Origin: Flexivirga oryzae | Lineage (GTDB): Bacteria > Actinomycetota > Actinomycetes > Actinomycetales > Dermatophilaceae | Assembly: GCF_014190805.1 (NCBI RefSeq) | Contig: NZ_JACHVQ010000001.1 | Coordinates: 2,418,001 to 2,482,000, forward strand | Direction: 5' to 3' | Length of the DNA stretch: 64,000 bases | Shown here: positions 1 through 7,998 of the stretch, piece by piece | Numbering within the stretch: position 1 is the stretch's first letter | How the letters are laid out: each line of letters opens with the position of its first letter | Translations under genes and position numbers: made by a program | Notes under the pieces: generated by a model | What the model was told of the DNA's origin: nothing | What the model saw: only the letters and a program-made list of their open reading frames with translations | Database searches by the model: none

Positions 1-338
1 TCGCGGGCGCGACGGTCTGCCCGCCCCGCGCGGACACCCGGACCTACCTCGCGGCACTGCGGGACAGCGCCGAGCACGTGGCACGCCCCGACGCGCCCGT
101 CCCGGCCGCGACACCCGAGGAGACCGAGAAGATCCTGCGGTGGCTCGAGCAACCGGGCGTGCGCGTCGTCGACATCGACGGGGTGTGGGTCTGCCCGGTC
201 GGCGGGGCCGTCGGCGCCCAGGCCGCGCTCGACGCCACGTTCGACCGTTCCGACGTTCCCGGCTTCGAGGAGTCGACCACCTGGCGCGGGCGCCGACCCG
301 TCCGAGTGGGGTCCGACCCCGGTCTGCGCGCGATGTGA
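1..338 (+). CDS. C-terminal part of a probable DEDD exonuclease/UvrC-like protein (5' end outside window)
   Basis: An open frame enters from the left edge (codons in phase with position 3) and stops at 336-338, giving about 111 residues with no start needed. Near the end it reads EETEKILRWLEQPGVRVV and then GVWVCPVGGAVGAQAAL. I recall similar tails on actinobacterial proteins that join a DnaQ-type DEDDh exonuclease to a GIY-YIG (UvrC-like) domain. The order exonuclease - Lrp-domain protein - trpD - ctaE - qcrCAB also matches the M. tuberculosis Rv2191-Rv2196 neighbourhood. The catalytic domains lie outside the window, so the assignment rests on the tail and on context. It could instead be an unrelated conserved protein. 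Confidence 0.55.
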   Translation, partial: AGATVCPPRADTRTYLAALRDSAEHVARPDAPVPAATPEETEKILRWLEQPGVRVVDIDGVWVCPVGGAVGAQAALDATFDRSDVPGFEESTTWRGRRPVRVGSDPGLRAM

Positions 339-400
339 CCCGCCGGCCGGCGACCGGCAGCAGCGCGCACCCATCGCCGTCCAGCCCGTAAGCTGGCCGC

Positions 401-682
401 ATGATTTCTGCGATCGTGATGATCAAGGCGGACGTGAACCGCATCCCGGAGGTTGCCCAGGAGATCTCCGAGATCGACGGCATCGCCGAGGTCTACAGCG
501 TCACCGGCGACGTCGACCTCATCGCCGTCGCGAGGGTCGCCCGGCACGAGGACTTCGCCGACGTGATCGCCGACCGCCTCAACAAGGTCGAGGGGGTCCG
601 CGACTCGCAGACCCACATCGCGTTCCGCACCTACTCCAGCCAGGACCTCGGCGCGGCCTTCGCCATCGGCCTGGACGACTGA
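401..682 (+). CDS. Stand-alone Lrp/AsnC ligand-binding (RAM) domain protein
   Basis: This 93-residue protein is a complete alpha-beta RAM domain: MISAIVMIKADVN, a central VYSVTGDVDLIAVARV strand pair, and the closing HIAFRTYSSQDL. It has no N-terminal helix-turn-helix, so unlike full Lrp proteins it should not bind DNA alone. Stand-alone RAM proteins generally form oligomers and may bind amino acids or modulate partner regulators. The start is well supported: a TAAGCT -10 box at 389-394 ends 6 nt before the ATG, which suggests leaderless transcription. Its neighbour trpD is convergent, with only 7 nt between the stop codons, so any link to tryptophan metabolism is positional only. Confidence 0.85.
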   Translation: MISAIVMIKADVNRIPEVAQEISEIDGIAEVYSVTGDVDLIAVARVARHEDFADVIADRLNKVEGVRDSQTHIAFRTYSSQDLGAAFAIGLDD

Positions 683-689
683 GGGTTCC

Positions 690-1766
690 TCAGCCCGCGG
701 CGTTGCGGATCTTCTCGGTGGCGGCCGCCCACCGCTCGATCACCGCGGTGGCCGCCCCGGAGTCGATCGCGTCACGCGCCTGCGCCATACCGGCGTCCAG
801 CGCCGCGTCCAGGTCGTCGTGAGCACCGAACCGGCCGCCGTCGTGCTCGCCGGCCGACACCACCGCGAGCGCCAGGCCGGAGTTGAGCACCACGGCGTCC
901 CGCACGGCGCCGCTCGCGCCGCCGAACACCTCGCGTGCGATGCCCGCGTTGTATGCCGCGTCGCCGCCGCGGAGCGCGTCGATCGGCGCCGGCTCGACAC
1001 CGTGCGCCGTCGGATCGATCGTGTGGACGCTCGTTTCGCCGTCGCTGACCCAGTGCACGGTCGAGGTGGTGGTCACCGTCACCTCGTCCAGTCCGTCGTC
1101 CCCGCGCGAGACGGCGGCGTGACGCCCCCGCTCCGCGAACACGCCGGCCATCAGGGGCAGCATTCGCGGGTCGGCCGCACCGATCGACGCGTACCGCGTG
1201 CCGGCCGGGTTGGTCAGCGGACCGAGCACGTTGAACGCCGTGCGGATGCCGAGTTCGCTGCGGGTCGGGGCGGTGAAACGGAACGACGGGTGGAAGGTCT
1301 GCGCGAAACAGAAGGTGATGCCGGCCTCCTGGGCCACCCGGGCGACCTGCTCGGCCGTCAGGTCCAGCCGCACGCCGAGCGACTCGAGCACGTCCGCCGC
1401 GCCCGACTTGGAGGACGCCGCCCGGTTGCCGTGCTTGACCAGGGTGACGCCGGCGCCGGCACACACCACCGCCGACATGGTGGAGATGTTGACGGTGTGG
1501 GCGCCGTCGCCGCCGGTGCCCACGATGTCGAGCGTCGGCCCGGGCACCTCGATCGGCACGGCGTGCCGGATCATCTCGTCGGCCAGGCCGCGGAACTCGT
1601 CGACGGTCTCGCCCTTGGCCCGCAGGGCCACCAGGAATCCGGCGATCTGGGAGCCGGTGGCCTCACCGGACATGATCTGGTTCATGGCCCACTCGGCCTC
1701 GGCGGTGGTGAGGTGCTGGCCGTCCAACAGCGTGTTCAGCAGCCGCGGCCAGGTGACGTCTGCCAT
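690..1766 (-). CDS. trpD: Anthranilate phosphoribosyltransferase TrpD
   Basis: This enzyme transfers phosphoribose from PRPP to anthranilate, the second committed step of tryptophan synthesis in the cytoplasm. The 358-residue product has the family signature GTGGDG near residue 83 (PRPP phosphate binding), NISTMSA, and the basic segment VKHGNRAASSKSGAADVLE that lines the substrate site. The start is placed at the ATG at 1764-1766 (MADVTWPRLL); the open frame runs further upstream, but that part overlaps the next gene and looks non-coding. The pseudo-receiver gene ends 11 nt upstream on the same strand, so the two are probably co-transcribed. As in mycobacteria, trpD sits alone beside the respiratory genes rather than in a trp operon. 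Confidence 0.95.
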   Translation of the reverse strand: MADVTWPRLLNTLLDGQHLTTAEAEWAMNQIMSGEATGSQIAGFLVALRAKGETVDEFRGLADEMIRHAVPIEVPGPTLDIVGTGGDGAHTVNISTMSAVVCAGAGVTLVKHGNRAASSKSGAADVLESLGVRLDLTAEQVARVAQEAGITFCFAQTFHPSFRFTAPTRSELGIRTAFNVLGPLTNPAGTRYASIGAADPRMLPLMAGVFAERGRHAAVSRGDDGLDEVTVTTTSTVHWVSDGETSVHTIDPTAHGVEPAPIDALRGGDAAYNAGIAREVFGGASGAVRDAVVLNSGLALAVVSAGEHDGGRFGAHDDLDAALDAGMAQARDAIDSGAATAVIERWAAATEKIRNAAG

Positions 1767-1777
1767 CCCGGGTGCCC

Positions 1778-2218
1778 TCAGTCGTCGGCGCCGCGACGCA
1801 CCAGGTCGGCGATGGCCGAACCGATCGTCAGCGGGTCGATCGGGTGCGGGACGGCCGCGTCGCACTGCGACCACACCGCGAGCCAGCCGTCCGAGGGGCG
1901 ACCGGTCAGCACGAGCACCGGCGGGCAGTCGAACACCTCGTTCTTCAGCTGACGGCACAGCCCGAGGCCGCCGAACTTGGCCGCCTCACCGTCGAGGATG
2001 AGCAGGTCGTAACGCTCCTTGTCGACCGCCTCGATCACCGCGGCGGGCGTGGCGCACTCGCGCCAGCTGACGATCTCGACATCCTTCGCGGGCCGGCGAC
2101 CGACCCCCAGCCGGACGGCGTCGCGGGTCGCGATGTCGTCGCTGTAGAGCAGGACGGTCAACTGGTGCACGCCATCGCTCGCCGTGCCTGCCGGAACCAC
2201 TGCGGAGGAGGAAGTCAT
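1778..2218 (-). CDS. Degenerate response-regulator-like receiver domain protein
   Basis: This 146-residue protein has the fold pattern of a single CheY-like receiver: LTVLLYSDDIATRDAV (acidic pair after strand 1), YDLLILDGEAAKFGGL (candidate phospho-acceptor Asp after strand 3) and PPVLVLTGRPSD (Thr after strand 4). The invariant Lys after strand 5 is missing; the segment reads AVPHPIDPLTIGSAI. No output domain follows. It may be a phosphorylation-independent or protein-interaction receiver. The ATG at 2216-2218 opens the divergent region shared with ctaE, and trpD follows 11 nt downstream. The placement next to ctaE-qcrCAB hints at respiratory control, but that is inference from position. 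Confidence 0.75.
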   Translation of the reverse strand: MTSSSAVVPAGTASDGVHQLTVLLYSDDIATRDAVRLGVGRRPAKDVEIVSWRECATPAAVIEAVDKERYDLLILDGEAAKFGGLGLCRQLKNEVFDCPPVLVLTGRPSDGWLAVWSQCDAAVPHPIDPLTIGSAIADLVRRGADD

Positions 2219-2410
2219 AACCCCGGATGCTACTGGTTCACGAGGGAACGAACGACGGCAGCCGGGCGTTGCAAGGGGTGAGGCGGGCCGGAAAGGGCCG
2301 TCTCCCGCCGTGCCCGCGTCGTCCACTTTCGCACGATCTCGCAGTTCGGCTGTCACGAAAAGGAACTCGCCAGGGGGTCGCCCGCGCGCGCCCGCGCCGA
2401 TGGGGCCATA
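2219..2410. promoter_or_regulatory. Divergent intergenic region between pseudo-receiver and ctaE
   Basis: These 192 bp separate two divergent transcription units and must hold both promoters. On the plus strand a CATAAT hexamer (2407-2412) overlaps the annotated ATG of ctaE and ends 7 nt before an in-frame GTG at 2420, so the real ctaE start may be that GTG on a leaderless mRNA. I see no convincing -35 box and no clear inverted repeat. Confidence 0.45.
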
Positions 2411-3073
2411 ATGGCCAACGTGGCGACCGCAACGACGGCTCATACGAGCGATTCCCGGATCCCGGCAGGTCATGGACCTGTCAGTCGGCCAAACCTGACG
2501 GCAGTCGGGACCATGGTGTGGCTGGCCAGCGAGCTGATGTTCTTCGCGGGATTGTTCGCGATGTACTTCACCATCCGCTCGGTCGCCGGGCCGCTGTGGA
2601 CCGAGCGCACCAGCCATCTCGAGGTCGGTTACGCCTTCGGCAACACGCTGGTGCTGGTCATCTCCTCGATCTGGTGCCAGTTCGGCGTCTTCAAGGCCGA
2701 GGCCGGCAAGCCGCACCGCGACGGCAAGCTGTGGCAGGTGACCACGTGGGGGATGCGCGAGTGGTACGTCCTGGCGTTCCTCTTCGGTGCGGTCTTCGTC
2801 TCCGGCCAGGTGCTGGAGTACTCCAACATGTTCGGCGAGGGCATCTCCCTGGACTCCGACGCCTACGGCTCGATGTTCTACATGACGACCGGCTTCCACG
2901 CCCTGCACGTCACCGGTGGCCTGATGGCCTTCCTGATGATCATCGGCCGTACCTTCACCGCCCGGAAGTTCACCCACCACCAAGTCACCGGCGCGATCGT
3001 CGTGTCCTATTACTGGCACTTCGTCGACGTCGTGTGGATCGCGCTGTTCGCAACCATCTACCTCCTCCAGTGA
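2411..3073 (+). CDS. ctaE: Cytochrome c oxidase subunit III (CtaE)
   Basis: This is subunit III of the aa3-type terminal oxidase, an integral membrane protein that stabilises subunit I and its proton uptake. The 220-residue product starts with a polar tail of about 30 residues and then has five hydrophobic spans, including TMVWLASELMFFAGLFAMYF, NTLVLVISSIWCQFGVF and the last span GAIVVSYYWHFVDVVWIALF. The HFVDVVW ending is diagnostic of the family. It is the first gene of ctaE-qcrC-qcrA-qcrB, the usual actinobacterial arrangement in which subunit III travels with the bc1 genes and subunits I, II and IV are encoded elsewhere (10.8-13.9 kb here). The start is either the ATG at 2411 or the GTG at 2420; the latter fits a leaderless transcript. 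Confidence 0.96.
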   Translation: MANVATATTAHTSDSRIPAGHGPVSRPNLTAVGTMVWLASELMFFAGLFAMYFTIRSVAGPLWTERTSHLEVGYAFGNTLVLVISSIWCQFGVFKAEAGKPHRDGKLWQVTTWGMREWYVLAFLFGAVFVSGQVLEYSNMFGEGISLDSDAYGSMFYMTTGFHALHVTGGLMAFLMIIGRTFTARKFTHHQVTGAIVVSYYWHFVDVVWIALFATIYLLQ

Positions 3074-3128
3074 CAGGCCCCGCGCCGATGTTGCTCACCC
3101 ACCCCTTCAACGACGACAGGACGGCTCC

Positions 3129-3908
3129 GTGAGTTCACTCGTTGCCCGCCGCCGGCACCCGGCAGCGATAGCGATCGTTTTGCTACTCGGCCTCATCCTC
3201 ACCGGCGGCCTCTACGCAGCGTTCGCGCCCAAGGACGCCGACGCCGCCACCAGCAGCACCCAGACGATTGCGGCCGGACACAAGCTCTTCCTGTCCAACT
3301 GCGCGTCCTGCCACGGGGTCAACGCCACCGGCACCGACGACGCGCCGTCCCTGGTCGGCGTCGGCGCCGCCGCCGTCGACTTCCAGGTCGGCACCGGCCG
3401 TATGCCGCTGGCCAACCCGGGTGTGCAGGCCGAGCGCGGCAAGGTGCAGTTCACCGGCGACGAGGTCTCCCAGCTGTCGGCATACGTCGCCTCGCTGGGC
3501 ACCGGCCCCTCGATCCCGTCCTCGAGCCTGACCAGCGGTGGCGGCGACATCGCCAAGGGCGGCGAGCTGTTCCGCGTCAACTGCGCGATGTGCCACAACT
3601 TCGCCGGCTCGGGCGGCGCCCTGACCCGCGGCAAGTTCGCCCCGAACCTCATGGACGTCTCCGGCCGCCACATCTACGAGGCGATGCTGACCGGCCCGCA
3701 GTCCATGCCGGTGTTCAACAACAGCAACCTGTCCCCGCAGGACAAGAAGGACATCATCTCCTTCCTGCAGAACGTCAAGACGGAGTCCAGCCCGGGTGGC
3801 TGGAGCATGGGCAACCTGGGCCCGGTGACCGAGGGTCTGTTCGCCTGGACCATCGGCATCGGCCTGCTGATCTTCATCGCGGTCTGGCTCGGTAAGAAGG
3901 CCGCCTGA
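3129..3908 (+). CDS. qcrC: Diheme cytochrome c subunit of the bc1 complex (QcrC)
   Basis: QcrC carries electrons from the bc1 complex directly to the aa3 oxidase, replacing a soluble cytochrome c. The 259-residue protein has an N-terminal signal-anchor (AIAIVLLLGLILTGGLYAAF), two c-type heme motifs in tandem domains (NCASCHG near residue 56, NCAMCHN near residue 155) and a C-terminal membrane helix (GLFAWTIGIGLLIFIAVWL). Two CxxCH motifs on one anchored protein are the hallmark of the actinobacterial bcc-aa3 supercomplex. It starts at a GTG preceded by a purine-rich aggacgg and overlaps qcrA by 1 nt in TGATG, indicating translational coupling. Confidence 0.96.
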   Translation: MSSLVARRRHPAAIAIVLLLGLILTGGLYAAFAPKDADAATSSTQTIAAGHKLFLSNCASCHGVNATGTDDAPSLVGVGAAAVDFQVGTGRMPLANPGVQAERGKVQFTGDEVSQLSAYVASLGTGPSIPSSSLTSGGGDIAKGGELFRVNCAMCHNFAGSGGALTRGKFAPNLMDVSGRHIYEAMLTGPQSMPVFNNSNLSPQDKKDIISFLQNVKTESSPGGWSMGNLGPVTEGLFAWTIGIGLLIFIAVWLGKKAA

Positions 3909-5053
3909 TGACTGACGACAACGACGCTTCGATCCCGAAGGAGCCGGCTGTGAGCCACGACGAGTCGGGCCGAGCCGTCGCAACCCGCGACGGCGAGCAC
4001 GCACTCCCCGAGCGCTTCGAGAACCCCGGACTGCCGCCGCACGTGCACCGCCTGGGTGACCACGACGAGGCCGCCGCCAAGCGCAGCGAGCGTCAGGTCG
4101 CCGCGCTGTTCACCATCTCGATGCTCGCGACCGTCCTGTTCGTCGTCGCCTACGCGATGATCGGCAAGGACGACAACGTCACGCTGCCGATCCTGGGCAA
4201 GGTGCACGCGCTCAACGTCGCGCTCGGCGTGACCCTGGCGTTCTCGCTGCTCGGCATCGGCCTGGGCGCGGTCCACTGGGCCAAGACGCTGATGTCCGAC
4301 GAGGAGGTCGTCGAGGAGCGCCACACGCTGCGTTCCGACGACGAGGCCCGTGCGGGCGCCATCAAGGTGCTGACCGACGGTGCGGAGTCGGCGCAGATCA
4401 ACCGCCGGCCGCTCATCAAGTACACGCTGGGCGGTGCGCTCGGGCTGTTCGCGATCCCGCTCGGCCTGCAGCTGGTCGGCGGCCTCGGCCCGTTCAAGAA
4501 CGACGTCAACGACCTGCGTACGACGATGTGGGACACCGGTGTGCCGGTGCTGGGCGCCAACGGCAAACCCGAGATGAAGAACGGCAAGGTCGTCACCCGT
4601 CCCCGCCGCCTGATGCGGGACCCGGAGGGCACCGCCATCCGGCTGTCGGACGTCACGCTCGGCTCGGTCTTCCACGTGCTGCCCGAGGGCATCAACGACA
4701 CCGCCGAACCCAGCAACGAGAAGGTCAAGGCGGCCGTCATCCTCATCTCGCTGCAGGAGAACAAGATCAAGAGCGCCCGCGAACGCGACTGGGGCTTGGA
4801 CGGCGTCGTCGCCTTCTCCAAGATCTGCACGCACGTCGGGTGCTCGGTCGGCCTCTACGAGCAGACCACCCATCACCTGCTGTGCCCGTGCCACCAGTCG
4901 ACCTTCGACGTGACCGAGGACTGCAAGGTCATCTTCGGACCCGCGAAGCGGCCGCTTCCGCAGCTTAAGATCGAAGTGGACGACGACGGATACCTCTACG
5001 CGCCGCACGGCTTCGACGAGCCGGTCGGCCCGAGCTTCTGGGAGCGTGGCTGA
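3908..5053 (+). CDS. qcrA: Rieske iron-sulfur subunit of the bc1 complex (QcrA)
   Basis: QcrA passes electrons from menaquinol to the diheme cytochrome c. The 381-residue protein has a charged N-terminal tail of about 60 residues, three hydrophobic spans (about residues 63-80, 95-120 and 170-190, the actinobacterial three-helix form) and a C-terminal Rieske domain. The 2Fe-2S ligands are visible as CTHVGCSVG and CPCHQSTFD. The gene starts within the stop codon of qcrC and its own TGA overlaps the ATG of qcrB by 1 nt, so the three subunits are tightly coupled in translation. Confidence 0.96.
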   Translation: MTDDNDASIPKEPAVSHDESGRAVATRDGEHALPERFENPGLPPHVHRLGDHDEAAAKRSERQVAALFTISMLATVLFVVAYAMIGKDDNVTLPILGKVHALNVALGVTLAFSLLGIGLGAVHWAKTLMSDEEVVEERHTLRSDDEARAGAIKVLTDGAESAQINRRPLIKYTLGGALGLFAIPLGLQLVGGLGPFKNDVNDLRTTMWDTGVPVLGANGKPEMKNGKVVTRPRRLMRDPEGTAIRLSDVTLGSVFHVLPEGINDTAEPSNEKVKAAVILISLQENKIKSARERDWGLDGVVAFSKICTHVGCSVGLYEQTTHHLLCPCHQSTFDVTEDCKVIFGPAKRPLPQLKIEVDDDGYLYAPHGFDEPVGPSFWERG

Positions 5054-6840
5054 TGAGCGAGCAGACCAAGGCCCGCAGCACCGCGGACGCGCTGCGCGAC
5101 GACGACAAGACCGACGCACCGGCCGGCGACGGCGGCCCGGTCGGCGCCATCGCCAACTGGGTCGACGAGCGGACCGGTGCCGCCAAGGGTGTCCGCTTCC
5201 TGCTGAAGAAGGTCTTCCCCGACCACTGGTCGTTCATGCTGGGTGAGATCGCGATGTACTCGCTGGTCATCCTGCTGATCAGCGGCACGTTCCTCACCTT
5301 CTGGTTCGTCCCGAGCATGGGCGAGACGACCTACACCGGTTCCTACGTGCCCCTCAAGGGCGTGGACATGAGCGAGGCGTTCGCCTCGACCGTGAAGATC
5401 TCGATGGACGTCAAGGGCGGTCTGCTGATCCGGCAGATCCACCACTGGTCGGCGCTGATCTTCGTGGTCTCCATCGCGTTGCACATGTTCCGGGTGTTCT
5501 TCACCGGTGCGTTCCGCAAGCCGCGTGAGATCAACTGGATCATCGGTCTGCTGCTGGCCATGCTGGCCATGGTCGAGGGCTTCATCGGTTACTCGCTGCC
5601 CGACGACCTGCTGTCCGGCACCGGTATCCGCGCGATGCAGGGCTTCATCCTCTCCATCCCGATCGTGGGCACCTACATCAGCTACATCCTGTTCGGCGGC
5701 GGGTTCCCCGGCCAGGACATCATTCCCCGGTTCTTCACCATCCACGTGCTGTTGCTGCCGGCGATCCTGGTCGGCCTGTTCACAGCGCACATCATCCTGG
5801 TGATGGTCCACAAGCACACGCAGTACCCCGGGCCCGGCCGGACCAACAAGAACGTCGTCGGCTTCCCGATGATGCCGGTCTACGCGGCCAAGGCGGGTGG
5901 CTTCTTCTTCATCGTCTTCGGCATCACCGCCCTGATCGCGGGTCTGGTCTCGATCAACCCGATCTGGATGTACGGACCGTACGAACCCACCATGATCACC
6001 GCCGGCTCGCAGCCGGACTGGTACATGGGCTTCGCCGACGGTGCGCTGCGATTGTTGCCCGGCTTCCTGGAGTTCGACCTCTTCGGGAAGACGTGGAGCT
6101 TCAACGTGATGATCGGCGCCATCCTGATGATCCCGATCCTGTGGACCGTCATGGGCCTCTACCCGTTCATCGAGAAGTGGGTCACCGGCGACAACGAGGA
6201 GCACCACCTGCTCGACCGGCCGCGCAACCGGCCCACCCGCACCGGTCTCGGCATGGCTGCCATCACCTTCTACGGCATCCTGTTCGCCGCCTGCGGCAAC
6301 GACATCATCGCGATCAAGTTCCACCTGTCGATCAACGACATCACCGAATCCTTCCGGGTCGGGCTGATCGTGGCACCGATCATCGTCTTCTGGGTCGTCA
6401 AACGGCTGTGTCTGTCGTTGCAGCGCTACGACCGCGACCTGGTCCTGCACGGTAGGGAGAGCGGGCGACTGGTGCGCACCAGCAAGGGCCGGTTCTTCGA
6501 GGCGCACGAGGCGCTGGGCGACTACGACCGCTGGCGGCTGGTGTCCTACGACTCCCCCGAGCCCGTCGGGCTGCCGCCGGCCACCGACGAGCACGGCGTG
6601 CGTCGCAAGGGTGCCCGCAAGGACCGCCTGCGCGCCCGGTTGTCGCACTACTACTTCAAGGACCGTGTCGAGCCGGTCACCCCGATGGAGCTGGCCGCGG
6701 CGCACCACGACGGCCACGCCGCCGAGGCGATCGAGTCGCACCCGGACGAGGCGGAGTCGGGTCACATGCACGGTGGCGCCGAGGAGATCGGGGCGGCCCA
6801 CGCCTACGGTCACCCGACACCGCACGACAAGCAGGACTGA
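5053..6840 (+). CDS. qcrB: Cytochrome b subunit of the bc1 complex (QcrB)
   Basis: QcrB is the membrane cytochrome b that oxidises menaquinol and carries two b hemes. The 595-residue product shows paired heme-ligand histidines in helices II and IV (RQIHHWSALIFVVSIALHMF and FFTIHVLLLPAILVGLFTAHI), the conserved GYSLPDDLLSG segment and many hydrophobic spans. The family is normally about 540 residues. The extra length is a hydrophilic C-terminal tail rich in His, Glu and Asp (HHDGHAAEAIESH, then HMHGGAEE), which resembles a metal-binding tail, although its role is unknown. It is the last gene of the operon and is followed by a strong hairpin. Confidence 0.96.
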   Translation: MSEQTKARSTADALRDDDKTDAPAGDGGPVGAIANWVDERTGAAKGVRFLLKKVFPDHWSFMLGEIAMYSLVILLISGTFLTFWFVPSMGETTYTGSYVPLKGVDMSEAFASTVKISMDVKGGLLIRQIHHWSALIFVVSIALHMFRVFFTGAFRKPREINWIIGLLLAMLAMVEGFIGYSLPDDLLSGTGIRAMQGFILSIPIVGTYISYILFGGGFPGQDIIPRFFTIHVLLLPAILVGLFTAHIILVMVHKHTQYPGPGRTNKNVVGFPMMPVYAAKAGGFFFIVFGITALIAGLVSINPIWMYGPYEPTMITAGSQPDWYMGFADGALRLLPGFLEFDLFGKTWSFNVMIGAILMIPILWTVMGLYPFIEKWVTGDNEEHHLLDRPRNRPTRTGLGMAAITFYGILFAACGNDIIAIKFHLSINDITESFRVGLIVAPIIVFWVVKRLCLSLQRYDRDLVLHGRESGRLVRTSKGRFFEAHEALGDYDRWRLVSYDSPEPVGLPPATDEHGVRRKGARKDRLRARLSHYYFKDRVEPVTPMELAAAHHDGHAAEAIESHPDEAESGHMHGGAEEIGAAHAYGHPTPHDKQD

Positions 6841-6861
6841 TCGGGGCACCCGATCGGCCAG

Positions 6862-6897
6862 GGAGGCCCACCCGGACCACGGTCCGGGTGGGCCTCC
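6862..6897 (+). terminator. Rho-independent-type hairpin after qcrB
   Basis: A perfect 17-bp inverted repeat (arms 6862-6878 and 6881-6897, GGAGGCCCACC.../...GGTGGGCCTCC) lies 21 nt after the qcrB stop. There is no T-run after the stem, as is common for actinobacterial terminators. It ends the ctaE-qcrCAB unit. Confidence 0.85.
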
Positions 6898-6940
6898 GCC
6901 GTTGCGTGACGACCCGGTGCGCGGTGGTCGCCGCCGCTAG

Positions 6941-7980
6941 ATGAGTAATTCCTGGCTGTGGCTGGTGTTTTCGGTGTGGCGTGTGATGTTTCGGGTGGAG
7001 GGTGCCCAGACTCGGCGTTGCGTAAACCAACACCGAACCTGGAGGTCCGCCGTGGACGCCGATCTGGACACCCTCGCAACCGCACTCTATGCGCGCGTTG
7101 ACGATCTCTTCAAAGACGCGCCCGATCGGCTTCCGGCACGGCCCCGCACAGGGTTCCCGGTGCACCTGACGGATGCCGAGCTGGTGACGTTGTCGGTGAT
7201 GCAAGCACTGCTGGGTTTCACCAGTGAAGCACGCTGGCTGCGGTTCGCCACCACACACTTGCGGCACCTGTTCCCCTACCTGCCGTTACAGCCGGGGTAC
7301 AACAAGCGGCTGCGCAAGCTGAGCGCCACCATCGGGTGGCTGATCCGCGTCCTGGGCCGCGACACCAGCATCTGGTCTGATGACGTATGGGTGGTTGACT
7401 CCACCCCGGTGGAATGTGGCCGGTCCCGGGAGACCGCCAAACGGTCCGACCTGGCCGGATTCGCCGAATACGGTTACTGTGCAAGCCATTCCAGGTTCTT
7501 CTGGGGTTTGCGGTTGCATCTGCTGGCCACCGTACATGGCCTGCCGATCGGGTTCGCCTTGACCGGCGCCAAAGCCGACGAACGCCACGCTTTGCAGGGC
7601 ATCCTGGCAGACCCTGCCCTGGCCGACCTGGCGGTCGGAAACACCGTGATCGGGGACAAGAACTACTTCGGCGCCGACTTCGAAGACCACTTGACCCGGG
7701 CCGGGATCGAACTGCTCAGGCCGGCCCGCAAGGGAGAACCCGACCGCCCCGGCAGCCAATTCTTCAAACCGTTACGTCAAGTCATCGAGTCCATCTTCGA
7801 CACCCTCAAAGGCCAACTCAACCTGGAAGACCACGGCGCACGCTCCACCAGCGGCGTCATCGTCCGCATCTGGCAACGCCTCCTGGCCATGACCGCAGCC
7901 ATCTGGCACAACGACCGCATCGGCGCACCAGTCCTACGCTCCCTAACCGCATACGACCACTGACCCCGGGAATTACTCAT
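6941..7980 (+). mobile_element. Intact insertion sequence, about 1.04 kb, probably IS982 family
   Basis: The element is bounded by inverted ends: ATGAGTAATTCC at 6941-6952 and its complement GGAATTACTCAT at 7969-7980, with similarity continuing for a few more bases. Directly outside both ends lies CTAG (6937-6940 and 7981-7984). This can be read as a 4-bp target duplication, or part of it may belong to the palindromic end. It encodes one transposase with no frameshift. It landed between the qcrB terminator and an EamA transporter gene, 18 bp before that gene's start codon. The family name rests on recall of the transposase sequence and element size, not on a search. Confidence 0.9.
7052..7963 (+). 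CDS. Transposase (probable IS982 family, DDE type)
   Basis: This 303-residue transposase moves the surrounding insertion sequence. It has an N-terminal DNA-binding region (residues 1-90, LTDAELVTLSVMQALLGF) and an RNase-H-like DDE core with the first Asp in DDVWVVDSTPVECGRSRET, the second in VIGDKNYFG, and the acidic residue of the last part in QVIESIFDTLKGQLNLE. The start is the GTG at 7052, preceded by a good Shine-Dalgarno GGAGGT at 7041-7046; the open frame reaches further left only because it crosses the terminal repeat. The gene is full length and undamaged, so the element may still be active. Confidence 0.9.
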   Translation: MDADLDTLATALYARVDDLFKDAPDRLPARPRTGFPVHLTDAELVTLSVMQALLGFTSEARWLRFATTHLRHLFPYLPLQPGYNKRLRKLSATIGWLIRVLGRDTSIWSDDVWVVDSTPVECGRSRETAKRSDLAGFAEYGYCASHSRFFWGLRLHLLATVHGLPIGFALTGAKADERHALQGILADPALADLAVGNTVIGDKNYFGADFEDHLTRAGIELLRPARKGEPDRPGSQFFKPLRQVIESIFDTLKGQLNLEDHGARSTSGVIVRIWQRLLAMTAAIWHNDRIGAPVLRSLTAYDH

Positions 7981-7998
7981 CTAGGGCACGCTGGGCCG

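Noticed and set aside
690..1958. TrpD with a 64-residue N-terminal extension
   Set aside because: The extension overlaps the pseudo-receiver gene and is Arg/Gly-rich; a normal TrpD start is present at 1766.
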